From Thauera terpenica 58Eu (GTDB lineage: Bacteria; Pseudomonadota; Gammaproteobacteria; Burkholderiales; Rhodocyclaceae), in the NCBI RefSeq assembly GCF_000443165.1, contig NZ_ATJV01000035.1, forward strand, positions 1-64,000: DNA of 64,000 nucleotides. Reading direction: 5' to 3'. Positions 56,073 to 64,000 of the stretch are shown here, in pieces; the first letter of the stretch is position 1, and each line of letters starts with the position of its first letter. The position numbers and the translations under genes are program-made. Under the pieces are notes generated by a model, which saw only the letters and a list, made by a program, of their open reading frames with translations, was not told the origin of the DNA and searched no databases.

Positions 56073-57221
56073 ATGAAGCTACGTAACACTTTGCTGGCCG
56101 CCATCGGCCTCGCTTTCGCCGCCACCGCCGCACACGCCGAACTGAAGGTCGGCGTCGTACTGTCCGCCACCGGCCCCGCCGCCTCGCTGGGCATCCCGGA
56201 AAAAAACTCGATCGCGCTGCTGCCGACGACCATCGGCGGTGAAAGCGTGAGCTACATCGTGCTCGACGACGCCTCCGACACCACCACGGCGGTCAAGAAC
56301 GCACGCAAGCTCGTTGATGAGGAAAAAGTCGACGTCATCATCGGCTCGACCACCAGCCCGGCATCGCTGGCAATGATCGACGTCGCCGCCGAAACGCAGA
56401 CGCCGATGATCTCGATGGCCGCCTCGGCACGCATCGTCTCGCCGATGGACGACAAGAAGCGCTGGATCTTCAAGACACCGCAGAACGATCTGCAGATGGC
56501 ATCGGCGATCATCGCCCACATGACCGCCAACAAGGTCAAGAAGGTGTCCTTCATTGGCTTCGCCAATGCCTATGGCGAGGGCTGGTACGAACAGTTCAAG
56601 AAGCAGGCCGATGCGCAGGGCATCGAAATCGCCGCCAACGAGCGCTTCAACCCGGCCGACACCTCGGTCACGGGCCAGGCCCTGAAGTTGATGTCCGCCA
56701 AGCCTGACGCCATTTTCATTGCCGGTTCGGGCACGCCGGCGGCACTGCCGCAAAAGGCACTCCGTGAGCGCGGCTACAAAGGCCCGATCTACCAGACCCA
56801 CGGCGTGGCCAACAACGACTTCCTGCGCATTTGCGGCAAGGACTGCGAAGGCACCTTGCTTCCCGTCGGTCCGTTGCAGATGGCCCGCAGCCTGCCCGAC
56901 AGCAATCCAGTGAAGGCCAGTGCGCTGGTCTATGTCGAGAAATACGAGGCCGCCCATGGCGAGGGCTCGATTTCGAGCTTCGGTGGCTACGCATGGGATG
57001 CCGGCGTGCTGCTCCAGGCGGCCGTGCCGACTGCGCTGAAGGCAGCCAAGCCGGGTACGCCCGAGTTCCGCGCCGAACTGCGCAATGCCCTCGAAGGCGT
57101 CAAGGAGGCGGCTGGTGCGACCGGTATCTACACCATGAGCGCCGAAGACCATCTGGGTCTTGACGAGCGCTCACGCGTGATGATCGAGATCCGCAACGGC
57201 GAATGGTCGCTGCTGAAGTAA
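56073..57221 (+). CDS. Liv-type substrate-binding protein (system 2)
   Basis: 382 aa periplasmic protein from the ATG at 56073, 7 bases after GGAG. Signal peptide LRNTLLAAIGLAFAATAAHA, cut before ELKVGVVLSATGPAAS. Peripla_BP_6 fold; ligand-loop regions IIGSTTSPASLAMIDVAAE and MISMAASARIVSP resemble binding proteins of Liv-type importers for aromatic acids. With paa genes and an IclR regulator adjacent, phenylacetate or a related aromatic acid is the leading guess; a branched-chain amino acid is the alternative. Confidence 0.87.
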   Translation: MKLRNTLLAAIGLAFAATAAHAELKVGVVLSATGPAASLGIPEKNSIALLPTTIGGESVSYIVLDDASDTTTAVKNARKLVDEEKVDVIIGSTTSPASLAMIDVAAETQTPMISMAASARIVSPMDDKKRWIFKTPQNDLQMASAIIAHMTANKVKKVSFIGFANAYGEGWYEQFKKQADAQGIEIAANERFNPADTSVTGQALKLMSAKPDAIFIAGSGTPAALPQKALRERGYKGPIYQTHGVANNDFLRICGKDCEGTLLPVGPLQMARSLPDSNPVKASALVYVEKYEAAHGEGSISSFGGYAWDAGVLLQAAVPTALKAAKPGTPEFRAELRNALEGVKEAAGATGIYTMSAEDHLGLDERSRVMIEIRNGEWSLLK

Positions 57222-57230
57222 TCCTCTGCT

Positions 57231-57262
57231 GAAGGCGTGAGCGCAGTAGCGCTCACGCCTTC
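57231..57262 (+). terminator. Perfect 14-bp hairpin between binding-protein and permease genes
   Basis: GAAGGCGTGAGCGC-AGTA-GCGCTCACGCCTTC with a 4-base loop, directly followed by a second stem GCCGGC-GAC-GCCGGC (57265-57279). No T-run follows. Such stems commonly protect the binding-protein mRNA or reduce read-through so that more binding protein than permease is made. Confidence 0.6.
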
Positions 57263-57336
57263 ATGCCGGCGACGCCGGCGCGACAAATCGAATCTATACG
57301 CTGGCCGGTGACGTCCAGCGCGGACGGGGCTTATCC

Positions 57337-58374
57337 ATGGATATGGAAATTGCACTGATTCTGGGCCAGGACGGCATCACCAACGGCGCGATTTACGCGC
57401 TGCTGGCGCTGGCACTGGTGCTGGTGTTCGCAGTGACACGGGTGATCTTCATCCAGCAAGGCGAGTTCGTGGCCTACGGCGCACTCACGCTGGCGATGAT
57501 GCAAGGCGGCACGGTCCCCGCCACCGTGTGGCTGCTGCTGGTGATGGGGGTGCTGGTGACCGCACTCGACGGCAGCGCCGCCTTGCGCGCGGGCCAGGTG
57601 CGGCGTGCCGCAGCGGTGGCGGGCTGGAACCTCGTTTATCCGCTCGCGCTGCTGGCCGTGCTCGCCGGGCTGCCGGTCAATGAGCTGCCGCTGGCCGTGC
57701 AAGTGCTGCTCACGCTGGGCGTGGTGGTGCCCCTGGGGCCGATGATGTATCGCCTCATGTACCAGCCGATTGCCTCCGCACCCGTGCTCATCCTGCTCAT
57801 CGTGTCGGTGGCGCTGCATATCACGATGGTCGGTCTGGGGCTGCTGTTCTTCGGCGCCGAAGGCCAGCGCACGCCCGCATTCAGCGACGCCAGCTTCGAT
57901 CTGGGGCCGCTCATGATCAGCGGGCAGACGCTGTGGGTGCTGGCGGTCTCGTCCCTGCTCATCGTCGCGCTCTACCAGTTCTTCGAGCGCACGCTGTACG
58001 GCAAGGCCCTGCGCGCGACCGCGATCAACCGCGTGGGCGCGCGCCTGATGGGCATCTCGCCCACGCTCGCAGGCAAGCTCACCTTCTTTCTCGCCGCCTT
58101 CATCGGGGCGCTGTCGGGGGTGCTGATCGCCCCCATCACCACCATCTATTACGACACCGGCTTCCTGATCGCGCTCAAGGGCTTCGTGGCGGCCATCATC
58201 GGCGGCTTGGCGAGCTACCCGGTCGCTGCGCTCGGCGCACTCATCGTGGGTTTACTCGAGGCCTTCGCCTCGTTCTGGGCCAGTGCCTACAAGGAAGTCA
58301 TCGTCTTTACCCTGATCATCCCGGTGCTGTTGTGGCGCTCCTTGAATAGCCGCCATGTGGAGGAAGAAGAATGA
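57337..58374 (+). CDS. Liv-type ABC transporter permease LivH (system 2)
   Basis: 345 aa with eight or nine hydrophobic segments, longer than LivH of system 1 by about 40 residues. It starts MDMEIALILGQDGITNGAIY and carries the family loop IFIQQGEFVAYGALT. The polar stretch SAALRAGQVRRAAA near residue 80 is an extra cytoplasmic loop. The start overlaps no gene, but its TGA overlaps the ATG of the LivM-LivG fusion (58371-58374). Confidence 0.88.
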   Translation: MDMEIALILGQDGITNGAIYALLALALVLVFAVTRVIFIQQGEFVAYGALTLAMMQGGTVPATVWLLLVMGVLVTALDGSAALRAGQVRRAAAVAGWNLVYPLALLAVLAGLPVNELPLAVQVLLTLGVVVPLGPMMYRLMYQPIASAPVLILLIVSVALHITMVGLGLLFFGAEGQRTPAFSDASFDLGPLMISGQTLWVLAVSSLLIVALYQFFERTLYGKALRATAINRVGARLMGISPTLAGKLTFFLAAFIGALSGVLIAPITTIYYDTGFLIALKGFVAAIIGGLASYPVAALGALIVGLLEAFASFWASAYKEVIVFTLIIPVLLWRSLNSRHVEEEE

Positions 58375-60164
58375 GGCCCGATCGACTGCTGCTGGGCGGC
58401 TTCATGGTGCTGCTGCTGGTGGTGCCTGTGGTGCTCTCACCGTATTACGTCACCTTGCTCAACTACATTGGTCTGTATGCCATGGTGGCGCTGGGCCTGG
58501 TGCTGCTCACCGGCGTGGGCGGGCTCACCAGCTTTGGCCAGGCCGCCTTCGTCGGCCTGGGGGCCTACACCACGGCGGCGCTCACCACCGCCACCGACTT
58601 GCCCACCTGGCTGGCCTGGGTGGGCACTTCGCCCTGGCTCACGCTCGTGGCCGGGCTGCTGATCACCGCCACGGTGGCGATCATCCTCGGCTCGCTGACG
58701 CTGAAGCTGTCGGGTCACTTCCTGCCGCTGGGCACGATCGCCTGGGGCATCAGCCTGTATTACCTGTTCGGCACCATGCAAAGCCTGGGCGGGCACACCG
58801 GCATCAGCGGCGTGCCGCCGATCTCGCTCTTTGGCTGGGAGCTCGACGAGGGCGGCGAGATCTACTACTTGATCTGGGTCTTCCTGCTGGTGGCGATGCT
58901 GACCACCCACAACCTGCTCGATTCGCGCGAGGGGCGTGCCATCCGCGCGCTCAAGGGTGGGCGCGTGATGGCCGAGGCGATGGGCGTGGATACGGCGCGC
59001 GCACGCATGATCATCTTCGTCATCGCCGCGCTCCACGCCTGTGCCTCGGGCTGGCTCTACGCCCACATGCAACGCTTCATCAACCCGACCCCGTTCGGTG
59101 TGCATATCGGCATCGAGTATCTGTTCATGGCGGTCATCGGTGGCGCCGGTCATGTGTGGGGCGCCGTCGTCGGTGCGGGCCTGATCACCGTGCTCAAGCA
59201 GTGGCTGCAGGATTGGCTGCCACGCCTGCTGGGCGCGAGCGGCAACTTCGAGATGATCGTGTTCGGTGGCCTGATGGTGCTGGTGCTGCATCGCGCCCGC
59301 GAAGGTCTGTGGCCGATCCTGCGCAAGCTGGTGCCGGTGCGCGTGGCACCCAAGAAGATCGACGCGAACGCCGAGGCGCTGCCGCGACGCACCCTGCCCC
59401 AGGCCGGTGAGCTGATCCTCGAAGCCAAGGATGTGACGCGCAAGTTCGGCGGCCTGGTGGCCAACAACAACATGAGCCTGCAGGTCAGGGCGGGCGAGAT
59501 CCTGGCCCTGATCGGCCCCAATGGCGCGGGCAAGAGCACCATGTTCAACCAGATCTCGGGCGTCGACACGCCCACCTCGGGCGAGGTCCTGTTCATGGGC
59601 GCGCCGGTGGCAGGGCGCGACTCGCGCGAGATCGCCCGCATGGGCATGAGCCGCACCTTTCAGCACGTGAAGCTGTTGCCGACGATGTCGGTGCTGGAGA
59701 ACGTGGCCATCGGCGCTCACCTCAGAAGCGACAAGGGCGTGCTCAGTTCGGCCTGGCGCCTCGATCGCACGGAAGAAGCGCGCATCCTCAAGGAGGCGGC
59801 CTACCAGATCGAGCGCGTTGGCCTCACCGAGTTCATGTACGAGGAAGCGGGCAGTCTGGCGCTGGGCCAGCAGCGCATCCTGGAGATCGCGCGCGCGCTG
59901 TGCGCCGACCCCTGTCTGTTGCTGCTCGATGAGCCGGCCGCGGGTCTGCGCTTCAAGGAAAAGGAGGCGCTCGGTGAGTTGCTCAAGAAGCTGCGTGCCG
60001 AAGGCATGGCAACGCTGATCGTGGAGCACGACATGGACTTCGTGATGGGCCTGGTGGATCGGGTGGTGGTGATGGAGTTCGGACAGAAGATTGCCGAAGG
60101 CCTGCCTGACGAAGTGCAACAAGACCCCGCGGTGCTCGAGGCCTATCTGGGCGGCGTGGATTGA
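58371..60164 (+). CDS. LivM-LivG fusion: permease plus ATPase in one polypeptide
   Basis: 597 aa. Residues 1 to about 320 are a LivM permease ([20 protein letters not shown] onward, about ten helices). After a basic linker ([20 protein letters not shown]), an ABC ATPase begins near residue 350. Walker A is GPNGAGKST near residue 381, the signature is [15 protein letters not shown], and Walker B is [12 protein letters not shown]. The reading frame is continuous with no stop between the halves. Such fusions are known in HAAT importers of aromatic degraders. Confidence 0.9.
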   Translation: MRPDRLLLGGFMVLLLVVPVVLSPYYVTLLNYIGLYAMVALGLVLLTGVGGLTSFGQAAFVGLGAYTTAALTTATDLPTWLAWVGTSPWLTLVAGLLITATVAIILGSLTLKLSGHFLPLGTIAWGISLYYLFGTMQSLGGHTGISGVPPISLFGWELDEGGEIYYLIWVFLLVAMLTTHNLLDSREGRAIRALKGGRVMAEAMGVDTARARMIIFVIAALHACASGWLYAHMQRFINPTPFGVHIGIEYLFMAVIGGAGHVWGAVVGAGLITVLKQWLQDWLPRLLGASGNFEMIVFGGLMVLVLHRAREGLWPILRKLVPVRVAPKKIDANAEALPRRTLPQAGELILEAKDVTRKFGGLVANNNMSLQVRAGEILALIGPNGAGKSTMFNQISGVDTPTSGEVLFMGAPVAGRDSREIARMGMSRTFQHVKLLPTMSVLENVAIGAHLRSDKGVLSSAWRLDRTEEARILKEAAYQIERVGLTEFMYEEAGSLALGQQRILEIARALCADPCLLLLDEPAAGLRFKEKEALGELLKKLRAEGMATLIVEHDMDFVMGLVDRVVVMEFGQKIAEGLPDEVQQDPAVLEAYLGGVD

Positions 60165-60175
60165 GGACGGATGCC

Positions 60176-60964
60176 ATGACACAGACTTCCATCACAACGC
60201 CGGGCAACACGGGTGCGCTGAACCCGGTGCTCGAGATCAAGGACCTCACCGTGTCCTACGGCAAGGTCGAGGCCCTCACCAATGCCAGCCTGACCGTGGG
60301 CGAGGGTCAGATCGTCACCGTGATCGGGCCCAACGGCGCGGGCAAGACGACGATGCTCTCGGCCATCATGGGTGTGCTCGGCTCCAAGGGTGAGGTGAGC
60401 TTCGATGGCACGCTCGAGATCGTGCCCGAGGTCGAGCACATGGTCGCGCGCGGCATGACCCTGGTGCCGGAAAAGCGTGAGCTCTTCGGCGAGATGAGCG
60501 TCGAGGACAACCTCACCCTGGGTGCCTTTCAGCGCTACCGCATGGGCAAGCGCGACCAGGCGCAGACGCTCGAAGAGGTGTACGCGCTGTTTCCGCGCCT
60601 CAAGGAGCGCCGCGACCAGGCTGCGGGCACGATGTCGGGCGGTGAGCGCCAGATGCTGGCCGTGGGCCGTGCGCTGATGGCCAAGCCCAAGCTGTTGATG
60701 CTCGATGAGCCCAGCCTGGGGCTGGCGCCGCTGATCGTGCGCGAGATCTTTCGCATCATCGCCGAGCTGCGCCGGCGCGGGGTGTCCATCCTGCTCGTCG
60801 AGCAGAACGCGCGCGCCGCCCTGCAGGTGGCCGACTATGCTTACGTGCTCGAGACCGGCCAGATCGCCATGCAAGGTCCGGCGCACGAACTCGCCGACGA
60901 TCCGCGCGTCATCGAAGCCTACCTGGGACTGGGCGGCAAGCATCAGGCGATGCTGTCGACCTGA
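60176..60964 (+). CDS. Liv-type ABC transporter ATPase LivF (system 2)
   Basis: 262 aa from the ATG at 60176, with GAGGA 9 bases upstream; an in-frame TTG at 60161 overlaps the previous gene. About 20 polar residues precede the ATPase fold ([20 protein letters not shown]). Walker A is GPNGAGKTT, the signature is [15 protein letters not shown], Walker B is [13 protein letters not shown] and the H-loop is [11 protein letters not shown]. It completes the transporter. Confidence 0.9.
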   Translation: MTQTSITTPGNTGALNPVLEIKDLTVSYGKVEALTNASLTVGEGQIVTVIGPNGAGKTTMLSAIMGVLGSKGEVSFDGTLEIVPEVEHMVARGMTLVPEKRELFGEMSVEDNLTLGAFQRYRMGKRDQAQTLEEVYALFPRLKERRDQAAGTMSGGERQMLAVGRALMAKPKLLMLDEPSLGLAPLIVREIFRIIAELRRRGVSILLVEQNARAALQVADYAYVLETGQIAMQGPAHELADDPRVIEAYLGLGGKHQAMLST

Positions 60965-60998
60965 ACCCGCCCCACACCGAAAAAAAGGACACCCTGCC

Positions 60999-61592
60999 AT
61001 GGAAGCGATGCGCATCCTGATGGACGAGCACCAGTCGCTGGCGGCGATCATTCACGCCATCCGTCACATGATCAAGGAGATCGGCGCCGGCCGCCTGCAG
61101 CCCGACTTCAAGCTGCTCGCGGCGATGGTGCACTACCTCGACGCCTACCCCGAAAAGCGCCATCACCCCAAAGAAGACGCCTACCTGTTCGCGCCGCTGC
61201 GCGCGCGCACCCGCGACGCCGACGCGGTGCTCGACAAGCTCGAGGCCGAGCACGCCGACGCCGATGCGCGCATCGCGGTGCTCGAGGCCGCCGTCAAGCA
61301 CTACGCCAGCGGCGCAGCCGACGGCTTCGACAGCTTCCGCACCGCCTTCGACACCTACGCGAGCTTCTATCGCAGCCACATGCTCACCGAAGAGCGCGAG
61401 GTGCTGCCGCTGATCCGCAAGCACTTCACCGCCGAGGACTGGGCCCACGCCAACGCCGGCTTCATCATCGACGACCCCATGCACGGCACCCGTGCGCAGG
61501 ATGATGAAGACTTCAGCCGCGTCTTCTCCAAACTGGTCGCCTCCGCACCCGCCCCGATCGGATTCGGGGCCGGACCCTACAAGGACGACTGA
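60999..61592 (+). CDS. Hemerythrin-like HHE protein
   Basis: 197 aa from the ATG at 60999, with AAGGA upstream. Four-helix hemerythrin domain: candidate iron ligands in MDEHQSLAAIIHAIRHM, YPEKRHHPKEDAYLFAPL, EAEHADADARIAVLE and YRSHMLTEEREVLPLI. Such proteins bind O2 or NO or store iron. It lies 34 bases after LivF and before the terminator, so it is probably transcribed with the transporter. A link to O2 supply for the epoxidase or to redox sensing is speculation. Confidence 0.85.
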   Translation: MEAMRILMDEHQSLAAIIHAIRHMIKEIGAGRLQPDFKLLAAMVHYLDAYPEKRHHPKEDAYLFAPLRARTRDADAVLDKLEAEHADADARIAVLEAAVKHYASGAADGFDSFRTAFDTYASFYRSHMLTEEREVLPLIRKHFTAEDWAHANAGFIIDDPMHGTRAQDDEDFSRVFSKLVASAPAPIGFGAGPYKDD

Positions 61593-61626
61593 AGCCGCAG
61601 TGCTCGTGCTCGGTGCTCGTGTAAAC

Positions 61627-61661
61627 GCAAAAAGGCCAGCCTCGTGAGCTGGCCTTTTTGC
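61627..61661. terminator. Bidirectional terminator between hemerythrin and phasin genes
   Basis: GCAAAAAGGCCAGC (61627-61640) and GCTGGCCTTTTTGC (61648-61661) form a perfect 14-bp stem with a 7-base loop and T-runs on both strands. It serves the convergent genes ending at 61592 and 61679. Confidence 0.92.
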
Positions 61662-61678
61662 ACTAGCAAAGACCCTGA

Positions 61679-62260
61679 TCAGGCAGCGGTCTTGAGCATC
61701 GTAACGGTTGCCTTGGTGCCCTTATTGACCGCATCGACAGCGGCAGCGGCAGCCTGATCGGCGTTGGTCTGAGCTGCTTCGGACACTTGCTTGGCGAGCT
61801 GAGTCGCGCTCTCGAAGGCCGACGAGGTATTCACCACCACGGTCTTGAGCGCCTGCACGGCGAAGTCCGATCCCATCGGCGCATTGCGGTTGAGCCCTTC
61901 AAGGGTGACGATGACGCCTTGCAGCCACTGCGCCATGCCCACTTCGACCTGCTTGAGCAGTTCGGTCTGTGCGCGCGTGCTGATCTCGGCGACGGTCCTG
62001 GCGTAGGTGAAGCCTTTCTGCAGCGACGGCGTGATGGTGGCCAGTTGCAGCTCGACCAGCGCCTTCGGGTCACGTACGGCAAGCATGGACTGGCTCAGCG
62101 CGACCGCGTCGTCCATCATCGAACGGGCGGTGTTCAGGTTCAGCGCGGTGAGGTGTTCGGCGACGGCCATCAGGCTGTCACTGGCGGCAGACAGCTCGCT
62201 GACACGGGCTTCAGCAGTAGTCTTGAGGGTGGCGATCATTTTCTCGGGGGTGGCGTTCAT
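61679..62260 (-). CDS. Phasin (PHA granule-associated protein)
   Basis: 193 aa from the ATG at 62260, preceded by AGGAG. Almost entirely helical, with the phasin pattern MNATPEKMIATLKTTAEARV, FTYARTVAEISTRAQTELLK, and an Ala-rich C-terminus (QTNADQAAAAAVDAVNKGTK). Phasins coat polyhydroxyalkanoate granules. The promoter region carries a perfect 19-bp inverted repeat at 62314, likely the site of a PHA-responsive repressor. No pha synthesis gene is in the window. Confidence 0.9.
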   Translation of the reverse strand: MNATPEKMIATLKTTAEARVSELSAASDSLMAVAEHLTALNLNTARSMMDDAVALSQSMLAVRDPKALVELQLATITPSLQKGFTYARTVAEISTRAQTELLKQVEVGMAQWLQGVIVTLEGLNRNAPMGSDFAVQALKTVVVNTSSAFESATQLAKQVSEAAQTNADQAAAAAVDAVNKGTKATVTMLKTAA

Positions 62261-62313
62261 GCTGTGCTCCTGTTTTGTGGTTACCCTGCATCGGTGCGTG
62301 GGGTGTATGGGTC

Positions 62314-62332
62314 TATGTTGCACTGCAACATA
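62314..62332. promoter_or_regulatory. Candidate PhaR-type operator of the phasin gene
   Basis: TATGTTGCA-C-TGCAACATA, perfect 9-bp arms, 54 bp upstream of the phasin start. On the minus strand it overlaps the likely -10 of a promoter with -35 TTGCAT. PhaR repressors are known to bind TGCA-rich palindromes before phaP genes; identity of the binder here is inferred. Confidence 0.6.
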
Positions 62333-62396
62333 AAACAATGCAAGCTCAATTCCCGTTTGGGGTGATTTTCTTTCCATCCAAGCCGAAGGCCTTCCG

Positions 62397-63056
62397 ATGA
62401 CGCTGAGCGCAAACCAGATCGTCATTCTCCTGCTGAGCTGGCTGGGCTATGCCGTGCTGCATTCGCTGCTCGCCGCCCTGGGCTTCAAACGCTGGCTGCT
62501 GACGCGCTGGCCAGACCTGGGGCCCGCCTACCGTCTGGCGTTCAACGTGCTTGCGGTGGTGCTGCTCATCCCGCCGCTGTGGCTGACCATGGCCTGGAGT
62601 GGAGCGCTGCTGTGGGCCTGGAGCGGCGCCTGGGCGTGGCTGGCGAACGCGCTCGCGCTCGCCGCGGTGGCGGGCTTCGTGTGGTCGACGCGCTACTACG
62701 ACATGGCGGTGTTCTCCGGCAGCGCGCAGTGGCACAGTCGCCACCGCGGCGCGGAAGACCCGGGCGGCCTGCGACTGTCGCCGCTGCACCGCTACGTGCG
62801 CCATCCTTGGTACAGCCTCGGCCTGCTCATCCTGTGGACGCGCGACATGGACGAAGCGCGCCTGATCAGCACGCTGTGCATCACGCTCTACCTGTGGCTG
62901 GGCTCGCTGCTCGAGGAGCGCAAGCTGCTCGCCTTCCATGGCGAAGCCTACGCGCGCTATCGCGCGCGCGTCGCCGGCCTGATTCCGCTGCCCGGCCACA
63001 TCCTCAGTGCGCAGGAGGCGCAGGCGCTGTGCCGCCTGCCGCCGCGCGCCGACTGA
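62397..63056 (+). CDS. Membrane protein of the ICMT/NnrU-like methyltransferase type
   Basis: 219 aa with five or six hydrophobic segments. The C-terminal half has the membrane methyltransferase pattern: LHRYVRHPWYSLGLLILW, then LGSLLEERKLLAFHGEAYAR with a final amphipathic stretch. This resembles isoprenylcysteine carboxyl methyltransferase and PEMT relatives, and NnrU-type proteins. The substrate is unknown. It is divergent from the phasin gene with 136 bp between starts and 8 bp before the VanZ-like gene. Confidence 0.75.
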   Translation: MTLSANQIVILLLSWLGYAVLHSLLAALGFKRWLLTRWPDLGPAYRLAFNVLAVVLLIPPLWLTMAWSGALLWAWSGAWAWLANALALAAVAGFVWSTRYYDMAVFSGSAQWHSRHRGAEDPGGLRLSPLHRYVRHPWYSLGLLILWTRDMDEARLISTLCITLYLWLGSLLEERKLLAFHGEAYARYRARVAGLIPLPGHILSAQEAQALCRLPPRAD

Positions 63057-63064
63057 GCCCCACG

Positions 63065-64000
63065 ATGGGTCGCACAAGGTCCACCTCGCTGGCACGCAAC
63101 CTCGCCCTCGCCTACGCGCTGCTGATCGCCTACGCCTGCCTGCACCCCCTGAGCGGCTGGCGCATGAGCGGCCTGCCGCTGTTCGACTACCTGCTCGCCC
63201 CGTGGCCCAGATACTTCATCCTCGAAGACCTGCTGTTCAACATCCTGGGCTATCTCCCGTTCGGCTTTCTCGCCGCCGCCGCCCTGCCTGCCACAGTGTC
63301 GGCCTGGCGCGGCGTGGTGCAGGTCACCGTGCTCGCGGCGCTGCTGAGCCTGGGTCTGGAAACTGCACAGAACCTGTTGCCCACGCGCGTTGCCAGCAAC
63401 CTCGACCTCGGCGGCAACATCGGCGGGGCGTTCCTGGGCGCGGCGCTGGGGGTGCGCTGGGGCCAGGCCTGGTTTGGGGCGCGCGGCTTCGTCCACCGCT
63501 GGCGCAGCGACTGGATCATCGCCGGACGCAGCGGCGAGGCCGGTCTGATCCTGCTCGGGCTATGGTTGCTGGGCCAGCTCAGTGCCACTGACCTGCTGTT
63601 TTCCAGTGGCGATCTGCGCAGCCTGCTCGGCATCGATGCACCACTGCCATTCAGCGCCGAGCGCTTCATCGCCTTCGACACCGCATTGACGGTCACCTCC
63701 ATGCTCTCCATCGGCCTGTTCGCGCGCTGCATGATGCGCGCACGCAGCCCGCTCCCGATTGTGCTGCTGCTGGCGCTGGGCATAGGCGCCAAAACCCTGG
63801 CCAGCGCCACCTTCTTCGAGCCCGGAGCACCGCTGGGCTGGCTCACGCCGGGCGCCGAGCGCGGCCTCGCCATGGGCAGCGCCCTGCTCGTGGCCGCGCT
63901 GCTGCTGCCCCGGCTGCTGCAACACTCGCTCGCCGGCAGCGCCCTGCTGGCCGCCACCGCGCTCGTCAATCTGATGCCGGAGAACCCTTATCTGGCCTAC
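63065..64000 (+). CDS. VanZ-like membrane protein (cut by right window edge)
   Basis: 312 codons visible from the ATG at 63065, open to the edge. The VanZ-type core is in the first half: EDLLFNILGYLPFGFLAAA near residue 54, then LETAQNLLPTRVASNLDLGG and NIGGAFLGAALGVRWG. Further hydrophobic helices follow after residue 160, so this is a long VanZ variant. Family members vary in role; resistance to teicoplanin applies only to the enterococcal protein. It is 8 bases after the ICMT-like gene and probably cotranscribed. Confidence 0.8.
   Translation, partial: MGRTRSTSLARNLALAYALLIAYACLHPLSGWRMSGLPLFDYLLAPWPRYFILEDLLFNILGYLPFGFLAAAALPATVSAWRGVVQVTVLAALLSLGLETAQNLLPTRVASNLDLGGNIGGAFLGAALGVRWGQAWFGARGFVHRWRSDWIIAGRSGEAGLILLGLWLLGQLSATDLLFSSGDLRSLLGIDAPLPFSAERFIAFDTALTVTSMLSIGLFARCMMRARSPLPIVLLLALGIGAKTLASATFFEPGAPLGWLTPGAERGLAMGSALLVAALLLPRLLQHSLAGSALLAATALVNLMPENPYLAY

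Overview
The window looks like chromosome of a high-GC betaproteobacterium in the Rhodocyclales (Thauera / Aromatoleum / Azoarcus type). The reasons are the strong GC bias with G/C-ending codons, an SAH riboswitch ahead of ahcY, the gene strings polA/DUF2782/thrB and nadD-rsfS-rlmH-maf-rng, a PHA phasin, and a phenylacetate (paa) operon whose aldehyde dehydrogenase lacks the fused ring-opening hydratase. Genus is an inference. No phage, IS element, CRISPR array or rRNA was seen.

1-9.7 kb: the 5' part of polA (cut by the left edge, with an 18-bp tandem repeat in its linker), a LOG-family protein, DUF2782, thrB, two related membrane proteins, then the housekeeping string nadD-rsfS-rlmH-maf-rng and a UbiA/MenA prenyltransferase. 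9.7-15.1 kb: a RelE/RHH toxin-antitoxin pair and a complete Liv-type (HAAT) ABC transporter livK-H-M-G-F on the minus strand. 15.3-22.6 kb: ruvAB, a small membrane protein, a winged-helix regulator behind two matching inverted repeats, and the minus-strand string lpxL-lpxL-dapF-DUF484-xerC.

22.6-31.2 kb is a SAM-cycle region: metK with a clear sigma-70 promoter and a long structured leader, a Ca/Na antiporter, a chemotaxis receptor, the SAH riboswitch with ahcY, a split GNAT/nitrilase pair, and metF. 31.3-38.2 kb: an HDOD-REC-GGDEF signalling protein, a HerA-like ATPase, yebC, an EamA transporter, a YbjQ protein, ruvC (about 20 kb from ruvAB) and a tRNA cluster Lys-Thr-Gly-Asp with its own promoter and terminator.

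38.2-55.8 kb: a Pat-like protein acetyltransferase, then a 12-gene minus-strand paa operon (paaN-G-H-I-K-J-ECH-A-B-C-D-E) with a near-consensus promoter at one end and an intrinsic terminator at the other, flanked by paaX, paaY and an IclR regulator. PaaK makes phenylacetyl-CoA, PaaABCE epoxidises it, PaaG forms the oxepin, PaaN oxidises the ring-opened semialdehyde, and the ECH, PaaH and PaaJ carry out beta-oxidation to acetyl-CoA and succinyl-CoA. 56-61.6 kb: a second Liv-type transporter with LivM and LivG fused, plus a hemerythrin; uptake of an aromatic acid is plausible from context but unproven. 61.6-64 kb: a phasin behind a perfect 19-bp inverted repeat, an ICMT/NnrU-like membrane protein, and a VanZ-like protein cut by the right edge.
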